Positions 46,670 through 54,239 of a stretch of 64,000 nt of DNA are shown in pieces; position 1 is the stretch's first letter; every line of letters begins with the position of its first letter. The notes beneath the pieces were generated by a model. It saw only the letters and a program-made list of their open reading frames with translations. It searched no databases and was not told where the DNA came from. The stretch lies in assembly GCF_017948455.1 (NCBI RefSeq), contig NZ_JAFFSU010000019.1:1-64000 (forward strand), in the 5' to 3' direction. The translations under genes were made by a program, and so were the position numbers. Origin of the DNA: Streptomyces sp. GESEQ-4. GTDB lineage: Bacteria > Actinomycetota > Actinomycetes > Streptomycetales > Streptomycetaceae.

Positions 46670-47644
46670 ATGACGACGCTCGGCCGGCTCTACTCCATGT
46701 TCGACAGCGTCAAGCTGCCGGACAACCTGCCCTACACGCAGTGCAGCCAGTGGGAGCTGCAGTTCCTCTACCTCGTGGGGCGGCATCACCTCACCGGCAA
46801 GGGCCGGATCGTCGAACTGGGCTCCGGCGGCGGCGGATCGACGTACGCGCTCGCGATGGGCCTCCAGGAGAACCCGGCCTTCGACGCGAAGACGGGACGG
46901 CTGCACGCGTACGACTTCTTCCGGGTCGGCAAGGGCACGTACGCCACGGAGAAGTTCTTCGACTCCGGGCACAAGCCGGAGGACGACGACTCGTTCCTGA
47001 ACGACTTCAAGGGCCGGCTGGAACCCTTCCTTCCCTTCCTGGAGATCCACGCCGGGGACCTGTGGCAGACCTCGGACCCGTCGGACACCAGCCCGGTCGA
47101 GTTCCTGCACATCGACATAGCCAAGACCGCCAAGGTCTTCAAGTGCGTGTCGGAGCGGTTCCTGAGCCGCATGCAGCCCGGCACGGTCGTCCTCCACCAG
47201 GACTTCGCGGGACCGCGTCTGCCCTGGCTGCACCACAGCACGGGCGCCCTGCTGCCGTACATCGAGATCGCGGGCCCGCCGATCCGCTCCACGCTCGCCT
47301 TCGAGGTGACCAAGCCGATCCCCACGGACGTGATGCACCGGATCACCGAGGACGCCTACACGGTCGACGAGAAGCTGAAGCTGATCTCCGCCGTCCAGGA
47401 CCGCGTCGACCGCGACCACACCGGCGGCATCCCCTTCAAGTCCGTGCTGGAGTTCTCCAAGGCGTTCGTCTGCCACTACGACGGCCAGCACAAGAGGGCC
47501 TGGTCGATCGCCAGGCCGCTGCAGACCGACGAGTACCTCAGCCGCACCCGCGCCGACCACTTCGCGCAGCTGAAGAAGGCGTACGAGAGCGCGCCCAAGG
47601 TGTCGACGATGTCGAGACTGAAGAAGCTGGTCCGCAAGGGGTGA
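46670..47644 (+). CDS. Methyltransferase-like protein (SAM-binding fold, Methyltransf_24 type)
   Basis: A 324-residue protein with a SAM-type glycine loop (RIVELGSGGGGSTYALAMGLQ), an acidic motif (LHAYDFF), and the pattern VEFLHIDIAKTAKVFKCVSERFLSRMQPGTVVLHQDF typical of the O-methyltransferase-like group found in glycan clusters. No certain substrate. It may methylate or otherwise modify the polymer. It overlaps the GT39 gene by four bases (GTGA). Confidence 0.78.
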   Translation: MTTLGRLYSMFDSVKLPDNLPYTQCSQWELQFLYLVGRHHLTGKGRIVELGSGGGGSTYALAMGLQENPAFDAKTGRLHAYDFFRVGKGTYATEKFFDSGHKPEDDDSFLNDFKGRLEPFLPFLEIHAGDLWQTSDPSDTSPVEFLHIDIAKTAKVFKCVSERFLSRMQPGTVVLHQDFAGPRLPWLHHSTGALLPYIEIAGPPIRSTLAFEVTKPIPTDVMHRITEDAYTVDEKLKLISAVQDRVDRDHTGGIPFKSVLEFSKAFVCHYDGQHKRAWSIARPLQTDEYLSRTRADHFAQLKKAYESAPKVSTMSRLKKLVRKG

Positions 47645-49422
47645 GAACTGCCCGGAGCGGCCGAAGACCGGTCCAGGGCCCGGCGGTGCGAACGCGCGCC
47701 GCCGGGCCGGGTTCTGGGGCCGCACAGACGGAAACCGCCGACAGCGCCACCGAGCGCGACGGGCGGCCCCGAAGACCCGGGGAGCGCTTCACGGCGTTGC
47801 GCCGGCACCGACAGCTGGTGTTCGTGCTCGCCGTCGTGGCGCTCCTCGCCCAGATGGCGGTGGCGATGGTCACCACGGCCAAGGAACAGTCCCCGACCAC
47901 CGACGAGCCGGTGTACGTCGGCACGGCCACGGTCTATCTCAAAGAGCACAGCCTGCGCTACAACCCGGAGCATCCGCCGCTGGGCAAGCTCGTCATCGCG
48001 ACCGGTGTGCTCGTCGCCGACCCGCATCTCAAGCAGGGCTTCCGCGGTGACCAGAGCAGGCTCGGACGCCATCTGCTGTTCGAGACCGGCAACGACGCGC
48101 AGCGGCTGATGCTGTGGGCCCGTACGCCGATGATCGTGCTGACGCTGCTGTTCGGGCTGGTCGTCTGCGCGTTCGCCCGCGACCTCACCGGCCGCGCAGG
48201 CGCCCTGGCGGCGCTCGCGTTGTACGCCTTCTCGCCCGATGTCATCGCCCACGGGTCACTGGCCGCCCTCGACGTGCCCGCGGCGGGCTTCGTGCTGACG
48301 TCGGTCTGGCTCACCTGGCGGGCCCGCCGGCGACCGGGGCTGTACCTCCCACTGGCGGGGGCCGCGCTCGGCGCGGCCCTGGCCACCAAGATGACCACGC
48401 TGCCGGCTGTTCCCGTGGTGCTCCTCCTCGCCGTACTGTCCGTCCTGGCAGCCCGGCGCGCACCCCGGCACGCCCCGCGCCGCAGGGCACAGCCGCTCGC
48501 ACTCGCCGTCGCGTGGGCGGCCGGGATGGCGCTGATCGCGGTCGCCGTGGTGTGGGCCACCTACCTCGTCGTCGACCCGCGGCTGCACTGGACCGCGCCC
48601 GCCGATATGCCCAAGGTGCACGGGCTGCGGGCCCTCGCCGCCGACCTGCTGCCGTTCCCCCGCGAGTACCGGGACGGGATGCTGCTCCAGTTCGGCAAGG
48701 GGGAGACCGTGGTGCGGGAGGGCTTCCTCTACGGCCGGCCCTACAACGGCGCGCTCTGGTACTACCTGCCGGCCGCCCTGCTGGTGAAGACGCCGCTCGG
48801 CATGCTCGCCCTGTGGGCGGCCGGTGCCGTGGCTCTTTGCGCGATCCGGCAACTGCGACCCGCGGTCCCGTACGTGCTGCTTCCCACGGTCGTTCTGCTC
48901 GCCGCGGCCATGACCGGCGACCGCGACCTCGGCGTCCGGTACGCGATCTTCGTACCGTTCTTCCTCGCCGTCGCGGCGGCGGCCGTGATCGCCGTCCGGC
49001 GGCGGTGGGCGTACGCCGTCACGGCGACGCTCGTCGCGTTCGTCGGCGTCAGCTCACTCAGCACGTACCCGTACTACCTGCCGTATGCGAACGAGGCGTT
49101 CGGCGGGCCTGCGAAGAGCCACCTGTGGCTGCACGACTCGAACGTCGACTGGGGCCAGGACCTCGCCAGGCTCGCCGACCGCCTGCGTCACCGCTACCCG
49201 CGCGAGACTGTCTGGCTGGTCTACAAGGGCAGCGGCGAGCCCTCCTACTACGGCATCCACGCCTCCGACCCCATGACCGTCTCCCCGGACAAGGTCCGCG
49301 GACTGCTCGTCGTGTCGGACACCGCGGCCGCCACAGCGGAGGCCCCGCTGGCCGCGCTGATCGACAGCAGCAGCGCGGTGGACGAGGTCGGGCACTCGAT
49401 CCGGATCTATCGCCGGCCCTGA
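47641..49422 (+). CDS. GT39-family membrane glycosyltransferase (dolichol-phosphate-mannose-mannosyltransferase-like)
   Basis: About 593 residues from GTG at 47641. The catalytic acidic pair sits after helix 1: PTTDEPVYVGTATVYLKE, followed by RYNPEHPPLGK as in PMT/ArnT-like enzymes. About ten more hydrophobic helices follow, ending in an outside domain with WLHDSNVDWGQDLARLADRL and GEPSYYGIHASDP. It takes a sugar from polyprenyl-phosphate and attaches it to a protein or polymer outside the membrane. The first 45 residues are polar and Arg-rich, so a downstream GTG at 47686 is also possible. The continuous frame upstream is inside the previous gene. Confidence 0.85.
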   Translation: MRTARSGRRPVQGPAVRTRAAGPGSGAAQTETADSATERDGRPRRPGERFTALRRHRQLVFVLAVVALLAQMAVAMVTTAKEQSPTTDEPVYVGTATVYLKEHSLRYNPEHPPLGKLVIATGVLVADPHLKQGFRGDQSRLGRHLLFETGNDAQRLMLWARTPMIVLTLLFGLVVCAFARDLTGRAGALAALALYAFSPDVIAHGSLAALDVPAAGFVLTSVWLTWRARRRPGLYLPLAGAALGAALATKMTTLPAVPVVLLLAVLSVLAARRAPRHAPRRRAQPLALAVAWAAGMALIAVAVVWATYLVVDPRLHWTAPADMPKVHGLRALAADLLPFPREYRDGMLLQFGKGETVVREGFLYGRPYNGALWYYLPAALLVKTPLGMLALWAAGAVALCAIRQLRPAVPYVLLPTVVLLAAAMTGDRDLGVRYAIFVPFFLAVAAAAVIAVRRRWAYAVTATLVAFVGVSSLSTYPYYLPYANEAFGGPAKSHLWLHDSNVDWGQDLARLADRLRHRYPRETVWLVYKGSGEPSYYGIHASDPMTVSPDKVRGLLVVSDTAAATAEAPLAALIDSSSAVDEVGHSIRIYRRP

Positions 49423-49425
49423 TGC

Positions 49426-50145
49426 TCAGCAGTCGGGGCGGTAGTACGACGCGACGGCCGGCTGGCCCGTGTAGTTGGGGCCGGCCTGCGGGTCGGCGCC
49501 GAGGTAGGTGAAGGGCAGGGTGACGGGACGCCCGCCGCGCAGGCTGAGGCGGTGGTCGCGGGCCGAGTAGTGGAAGCCGGCGGCGCGCAATGCCCGCAGG
49601 ACCGGCCGGGAGAGGTCGCTGCCGTCGGGGTGCCGCAGCGTCGAGGGGTCGAGATGGGCGACCAGCAGGCCGGTCTCGGTGAGCCACGAGGCGGCCCGCG
49701 CCAGCAGGGAGAGCCGGTCACCGATGTAGTGCAGCCCGTGGACACAGGTGATCAGGTCATAGCGGCGCTCTGGGGACCAACGGCCGAGGTCTGCGGTGAT
49801 GAGTTCGAGACCGTCGGGCAGCGCGGGCGGCAGCAGCGGGCCGACCAGGTCCACGCCCGTGATGGTGGCCTCCGGGAGCCGCCGCGCCGCCTCGTGGAGG
49901 GCAAGCCCTTCTCCGCTGCACATGTCCAGCCAGGCCGGGATGGGGCCGTGGCTGTTCAGGAACTCGGCGGGGTCGAAGCCGAGTTCGCGACCGTAGCTGT
50001 TGACGCCCGTCAGGACCCGCTCACGGTTCATGACGTTGTTGGCCACTACGGAATGGCCGGTCAACTCGTCGTCCTGGACCAACTGGGGCGGCAGTTGGGC
50101 CGCTGTCGGCGAAGCATCGTCGATCACCGCACCATTGTGCGACAC
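49426..50145 (-). CDS. Class I SAM-dependent methyltransferase
   Basis: A 239-residue methyltransferase. The SAM loop is AWLDMCSGEGLALHEAARRL, followed by ITGVDLVGPLLPPAL, ELITADLGRW and YDLITCVHGLHYIGDRLSLLARAASWL. The N-terminal NVMNRERVLTGVNSYGRELGFDPAEFL is a helical cap. It ends three bases from the convergent GT39 stop. Target unknown. Confidence 0.87.
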   Translation of the reverse strand: MSHNGAVIDDASPTAAQLPPQLVQDDELTGHSVVANNVMNRERVLTGVNSYGRELGFDPAEFLNSHGPIPAWLDMCSGEGLALHEAARRLPEATITGVDLVGPLLPPALPDGLELITADLGRWSPERRYDLITCVHGLHYIGDRLSLLARAASWLTETGLLVAHLDPSTLRHPDGSDLSRPVLRALRAAGFHYSARDHRLSLRGGRPVTLPFTYLGADPQAGPNYTGQPAVASYYRPDC

Positions 50146-50729
50146 GCCGACCGAGCGGTGCCCCCGGAGTCAGCGGCAAAGAATCACGGGGCCGGAGGGT
50201 CGGGGCGGCGAGGTCCAGCAGCAAATTGCACCAGCTGAGATGGTTGGGAGTGCACCGGAATGATCTTGTTGATGCCGCAGAACTCCACCGCCTCCCAAAT
50301 GGATCTCGCTGCGCACTCGATGGACGAACGGATCCGGCTCATCGCGTTCCATCCCCCCCTTTTTTGCCGGTCCAAGCCATCAGGAAGGCACCCGACTTCA
50401 TCACGCCAGCGACACGAGCCGACATGTCTACGGAGCCAAGCGCGCAGCCCTTGATCCCGGCGGGAGGCCGCCAGGCGCCGCCAGCGGGTAGAGCTCCTGG
50501 GCGAGCTAGCGATCTTGGTCGTGAACTCGTCTACCAGGAGCTTCATCGCGTCAGATGGCCGGGGAGTAGCCCAACTCGCCTGCGCCGCAGCCACGTTGGA
50601 AAAGGTTCACTGCATTCGAACTCCGTGGCTCGGCAGGTGAAGTCACCTTCGACGCATAGTGCCGCGCTTCCGCAGGCGTCTTCAGGGTCAGTACCGGTGC
50701 TGCACATCATCGACGGAGGGGGGTGGGCG
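50146..50729. other. 584-bp gap of lower GC with no supported gene
   Basis: The stretch contains AT-richer runs unlike its neighbours (CAAAGAATCACGGGG, AATTGCACCAGCTGAGATGG, CCCCCCTTTTTTGCCGG) and only short open frames with poor codon bias on both strands. A minus-strand 136-residue frame (50184-50594) has no recognisable domain. I take it for decayed or foreign DNA that starts the accessory patch. Confidence 0.55.
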
Positions 50730-51278
50730 ATGGACCAGGCGAGTGAGGACAGCTTCCGCGAGTTCGTGGAAAGCAGATCCGCCGTGCTGCTCAGGCTCTC
50801 GCTGCTGCTCAGCGGCGGGGACCGCGGAGCGGCCGAGGACCTGCTGCAGAACGCCCTGATCAAGGCCGCCGGACACTGGCAGCGGATCGAGGAACCGGAG
50901 GTGTACGTCCGCCAGATCCTCTACCGCCAGCAGATCGGGTGGTGGCGGCTGAAGTGGCCGTCACGGGAGCAGAGCGTGGCCGAGCTGCCCGAGACCCGCA
51001 CCGGCCACGGCGGCGGTGACACCGCGGACGCGGTGGAGCTGCGCCTGATCGTCGGCCGGGCGATGCGGCGGCTCACCACGCGGCAGCGGACCATGCTGGT
51101 GCTGCGCTATTACGAGGACCTGCCCGAAGGCGACGTGGCCGAGTTGCTCGGCTGCTCGGTGGGCACGGTCCGCAGCACCACGTACCGCGCGCTGGGCAAG
51201 CTGCGCTCCATGGCCCCCGAACTCTCCGCCTTCGCACCGGGCGAGAGCCCGCAGAGCCTCTCGGAGGTCGGACCGTGA
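50730..51278 (+). CDS. SigE-family ECF RNA polymerase sigma factor
   Basis: A 182-residue sigma factor of the actinobacterial SigE (SigE70-like) family. Region 2: FREFVESRSAVLLRLSLLLSGGDRGAAEDLLQNALIKAAGHW. Region 4: LTTRQRTMLVLRYYEDLPEGDVAELLGCSVGTVRSTTYRALGKL. ATG at 50730 is preceded by GGAGGGGGGTGGGCG. It overlaps the next gene (GTGA), which encodes its likely membrane-bound partner. Confidence 0.9.
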   Translation: MDQASEDSFREFVESRSAVLLRLSLLLSGGDRGAAEDLLQNALIKAAGHWQRIEEPEVYVRQILYRQQIGWWRLKWPSREQSVAELPETRTGHGGGDTADAVELRLIVGRAMRRLTTRQRTMLVLRYYEDLPEGDVAELLGCSVGTVRSTTYRALGKLRSMAPELSAFAPGESPQSLSEVGP

Positions 51279-52498
51279 ACGTAGAAGAACTGCTGCGTGA
51301 CTCGCTGCGCGGCATGGCCGAGGAAGCGGCCGCGCCGCGGCCCGGCCTCGCCGACCGGGTGCTGCGCACCCGCGCCCGCCGCCGCACCCGCCGCTACGCG
51401 GGGGTGATCACGACCGTCGCGGCGATTTTGGCCATCGCCGTGGCCGTGCCCCTGATCGAGTCCGGGCCCGGGGATCCCCGGCCCGCCGTGGAGATCCCGC
51501 AGGACGACGTGGTCGCCCGGCCCGGCCAGTCCCCGCCGCGGGAACTGATCGCAGCCGGCGACGTGGCGGTGTCGGCGTACCGCGAGGAGCACACCGAGAT
51601 GCTGCCGGGCAAGGAGCAGATCACCACCCCGGTCTGGCGCCTGTACAACCCGAACACCGGGCGCTACGAGAAGACCCGCTGGGGCTGGATCGCCGTGGCC
51701 CCGGGGATGCAGACAGCGGCCGTGCTGGAGCGGGACTTCCCTGTCCGGCGAATCGGCATCCTCGATCTGGCGACGATGGAGGTCGCGCACTGGATCCCGG
51801 TGGACAAGGGGGTGGCCGGAGTCTCGTATTCGGCTGACGGCAAGCGGCTGCTCGCCACGGCGTACTCGGCGAACCCGGACCGCATGCCGCTGGTCGAGTC
51901 GGACGTGGGCCGAGCGGAGGAGGCGCTGGAGCCCGTGCCGGGCCAGGTGGTGGAGAACGGAGACCTGTCGGTACGCACCGGCTTCTACGTCATCGACGTG
52001 GAGTCCGGCACGGCCGAGTTCGCCGACCGCCCTTCGGACACCGAGGGCAAGATGCAGGGCTTCGGCGGGCGCGAGGACCTCAGCTTCAGCGCCGGTGACC
52101 CCGGCCTCGTCTGGGAGCCGAGCGATCTGGGCCGGATGTACTACGACCTGCGGGGCGGGCATGCCCGGCAGCCGGTGGCCGACAGGTATGTGAGCTACTA
52201 CGAGGCCGGGCTGTCCCCTGATGGAAAGCGGGTCGCGGTGAAGTCGAGGATCGTGGACGCGAAGACCGGCGAGCAGGTCGCGGTGATGCCCGCCGAGCGC
52301 CTGATCGCGTGGGTGGACGACAAGCGCCTGATCGCCTGGGGCTGCGATCCCGGGCAGTGCAACGGCAACGACCCGAGCCACCACCGGCTACTCCTCGTCA
52401 CGGTCGACAGTGAGCAGACGCAGCCGCTGTCCGGCGTACGCGGCGACTCCAGCACGGCATCCGGCAACTGGACACCGGTGATCACCGCGCGGCGATAG
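51275..52498 (+). CDS. Membrane-anchored beta-propeller-like protein, probable partner of the ECF sigma factor
   Basis: A 407-residue protein. The N-terminal 40 residues (VEELLRDSLRGMAEEAAAPRPGLADRVLRTRARRRTRRY) are cytosolic and could hold the sigma factor. One helix (about 47-65, VITTVAAILAIAVAVPLI) crosses the membrane. The outer part has WD/TolB-like repeats (AVAPGMQTAAVLERDF, GVSYSADGKRLLATAYS, SPDGKRVAVKSRIVDAKTGEQVAVM). This gene pair is common in Streptomyces. Anti-sigma function is inferred; no ZAS motif was found. Confidence 0.82.
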   Translation: MNVEELLRDSLRGMAEEAAAPRPGLADRVLRTRARRRTRRYAGVITTVAAILAIAVAVPLIESGPGDPRPAVEIPQDDVVARPGQSPPRELIAAGDVAVSAYREEHTEMLPGKEQITTPVWRLYNPNTGRYEKTRWGWIAVAPGMQTAAVLERDFPVRRIGILDLATMEVAHWIPVDKGVAGVSYSADGKRLLATAYSANPDRMPLVESDVGRAEEALEPVPGQVVENGDLSVRTGFYVIDVESGTAEFADRPSDTEGKMQGFGGREDLSFSAGDPGLVWEPSDLGRMYYDLRGGHARQPVADRYVSYYEAGLSPDGKRVAVKSRIVDAKTGEQVAVMPAERLIAWVDDKRLIAWGCDPGQCNGNDPSHHRLLLVTVDSEQTQPLSGVRGDSSTASGNWTPVITARR

Positions 52499-52734
52499 CA
52501 CCATCGCGGGCGTACGGGCCAGAGGCTGTCACAGGCCACGGGCCCGCACGCCCGCCTCATCCGCCGCCAGAAGCGGTCCGCGTTCCGGCCCGCCGGGAGG
52601 CCCAGGGCGGTCTGCAGCGCCTGCACCGCCACCATGGGTGGCTCTCGGCAGGTTCGTCGGTCGGCTCCGTCATCCTCTGCGGTGCCGATGCACTGGAGCG
52701 CACCAAGGCATGACCGAGGGGACGTGATGGGCTC

Positions 52735-53118
52735 ATGGACAGAGATGCGGAGCGGGACGCGATCGTAGCGGCGAGCTGGCAGAAAGTGCGGGACGACGGG
52801 CGCGTACGGGCCGAGTTGCTGGACCTGGCCTACGCGGAACCGCGGCTTCGGCAGCTGTTCGTCTGGACCGGGATGGCGGAGCTGCACTTCAGCCGCTGCA
52901 CCAGAGGGCGGTGGACCTGGGACATCCCCTTCATCCTGTCCGAGTACGGAGGGACCTACTGCGTCTGGGGTCCCTCCCGGAACGAGTCGGTGGGCCGGGT
53001 GGCGACTGCCGAGGAAGCTGTCGCTCTGGTGGTCGAGCGCCTGCCGGAGGGCTGCGGGCCTGCCTTCGTGGGCACCCCCGAGGAACTCGCGGCCCACGAA
53101 GGCCGCCACGCGAGCTGA
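52735..53118 (+). CDS. DUF6193-like protein
   Basis: A 127-residue protein. VWTGMAELHFSRCTRGRWTWDIPFILSEYGGTYCVWGPSRNESVGRVATAEEAVALVVERLP matches my memory of the DUF6193 family of actinobacteria, sometimes found in natural-product or toxin-related clusters. Function unknown. It stands alone with an unremarkable 236-bp gap upstream and a 339-bp gap downstream. Confidence 0.7.
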   Translation: MDRDAERDAIVAASWQKVRDDGRVRAELLDLAYAEPRLRQLFVWTGMAELHFSRCTRGRWTWDIPFILSEYGGTYCVWGPSRNESVGRVATAEEAVALVVERLPEGCGPAFVGTPEELAAHEGRHAS

Positions 53119-53457
53119 GATGCGGGCCACCAGAGAAGAGTTCGGCTGGAAGATCGGCGCCACGGGGCCGCCACCCCGCCGCCAGGGGCATGGACAAGGA
53201 CGGACGGCCATCTTGGACTGCCGCCAGCGGCCGCGCCGGCCATACCCGGCGCGGGACAGCGAGCGAGTCAGCGCCCCGCTCCGGGGCCGGGATCGCCGGA
53301 CCGTAGGCCGCCGGGTCCAGCCGACACGTTCCCCGCCGGGGCCCACTCCCCAGGTCTCGATGGTCAAGGTCTGGATGGTCATGCGGGACGTGCCCGGCTC
53401 GGGCGAGGTTCCGGCGTTCAGTGCTGCCCACGCCCGCCATGTAGTAACATGTAATAC
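53119..53457. other. 339-bp gap before the toxin-antitoxin pair
   Basis: No gene is supported. Open frames are short and Arg/Pro-rich. The last 20 bases are AT-rich and carry the promoter/operator of the toxin-antitoxin pair described separately. Confidence 0.6.
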
Positions 53458-53460
53458 ATG
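53418..53460 (+). promoter_or_regulatory. Promoter and operator of the toxin-antitoxin pair (probably leaderless)
   Basis: A possible -35 (TTCAGT, 53418-53423) and -10 (TAGTAA, 53442-53447) are 18 bp apart. Three copies of a 6-mer, CATGTA (53438), CATGTA (53448) and its complement TACATG (53455), overlap them, and the last one contains the ATG start codon at 53458. No ribosome-binding site precedes the ATG. The predicted transcript starts within about 4 bases of the ATG. An autoregulated leaderless operon is inferred. Confidence 0.65.
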
Positions 53461-53700
53461 GAAGCTACCGCCCGTGACTTCAACCAGAAGTCCTCGCAGA
53501 TCCTCGCCGCGGCGGCTCGCGGCGAGACGGTCACCGTCACCAAGAATGGCGTGGCCGTCGCACGTGTCGTGCCCATCTCCGAGGACGACGTGCCTCCGTA
53601 CCCCACCGACCCGATGGGCGAGATTGAACTCCCCGCCCTCGGGCTTCCCGACCTGACCGATGAGGAGATCGAGGACACGCTCAAGGGGATGGGGTCTTGA
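53458..53700 (+). CDS. Type II antitoxin, Phd/YefM family
   Basis: An 80-residue antitoxin. The N-terminal DNA-binding part is METARDFNQK-like (MEATARDFNQKSSQILAAAARGETVTVTKNGVAVARVVPI), matching the Phd/YefM fold. The acidic C-terminus (PALGLPDLTDEEIEDTLKGMG) would wrap around the toxin. Its TGA overlaps the toxin start TTG. Confidence 0.93.
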   Translation: MEATARDFNQKSSQILAAAARGETVTVTKNGVAVARVVPISEDDVPPYPTDPMGEIELPALGLPDLTDEEIEDTLKGMGS

Positions 53701-54143
53701 GTCTGGTCGCCGTCGCTGACACCAATGCTCTCTACCGGCTCCTCGACCCGAAGCTCACCGGCCACGAGGCGCACAAGAAGGCTCTCGCCACCATCAGCCA
53801 CCTCATCATCTCCCCGCTGGTGCTGGCCGAGTTGGACTACTTGATCACGTCGAGAGCCGGAGCCCGAAAGGCTCTGGCGGCTGCGCGGTTCATCGAACGC
53901 AACGTCGCCACTCGCCGATTCGAAGTGCCGTCAGTCGGCCCCCACCTCAGCTCCGCCATCGCTGTCGCGGAAGGGTATGCGGACGCAGACGGCGGCACAG
54001 GCATCGGAATGGCTGACGCCATGAACGTCGCCCTGGCCGCGGCGTATCGAACTGCCGTCGTGTTCACCTCGGACCAGCACTTCCGTATGGTCCGTCCACT
54101 GACCGGGCACGACGCGTTCCGGCTGCTCCCTGACGACATGTAG
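53697..54143 (+). CDS. PIN-domain ribonuclease toxin (VapC-like)
   Basis: A 148-residue PIN-domain toxin, with TTG start at 53697 overlapping the antitoxin stop (TTGA). The four acidic residues of the active site lie in VADTNALYRLL, LVLAELDYLI, GMADAMNVALAAAY and VVFTSDQHF. It probably cleaves RNA when the antitoxin is lost. A Phd-type antitoxin with a PIN toxin is a known pairing. Confidence 0.92.
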   Translation: MSLVAVADTNALYRLLDPKLTGHEAHKKALATISHLIISPLVLAELDYLITSRAGARKALAAARFIERNVATRRFEVPSVGPHLSSAIAVAEGYADADGGTGIGMADAMNVALAAAYRTAVVFTSDQHFRMVRPLTGHDAFRLLPDDM

Positions 54144-54162
54144 CGCATGCAAGGGCAGAGCG

Positions 54163-54198
54163 GACGCGCTCCCGCGGCCTGAAGGCCGCGGGAGCGTC
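54163..54198. terminator. Terminator after the toxin gene
   Basis: CGCTCCCGCGGCCT (54167-54180) pairs with AGGCCGCGGGAGCG (54183-54196), a 13-14-bp GC stem with a tight loop. It lies 24 bp past the toxin stop and before the convergent glycosyltransferase stop, so it may serve both. Confidence 0.82.
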
Positions 54199-54239
54199 GT
54201 CGACATCCTCTACGAGGACACGAGGGCGTCCGCCATGGA

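Noticed and set aside
46741..47640. N-terminal extension of the GT39 protein to 893 residues
   Set aside because: This part is a shifted frame of the upstream methyltransferase-like gene and is Arg/Gly/Pro-rich; GTG at 47641 fits coupling.
50184..50594. Minus-strand 136-residue open frame in the low-GC gap
   Set aside because: Poor third-position GC, no ribosome site seen, no domain. Kept only as part of the gap description.
52499..52734. Possible gene remnant between the beta-propeller gene and DUF6193-like gene
   Set aside because: A minus-strand stretch looks slightly protein-like (VQALQTALGLPAGRN) but is too short and lacks a start and family match.
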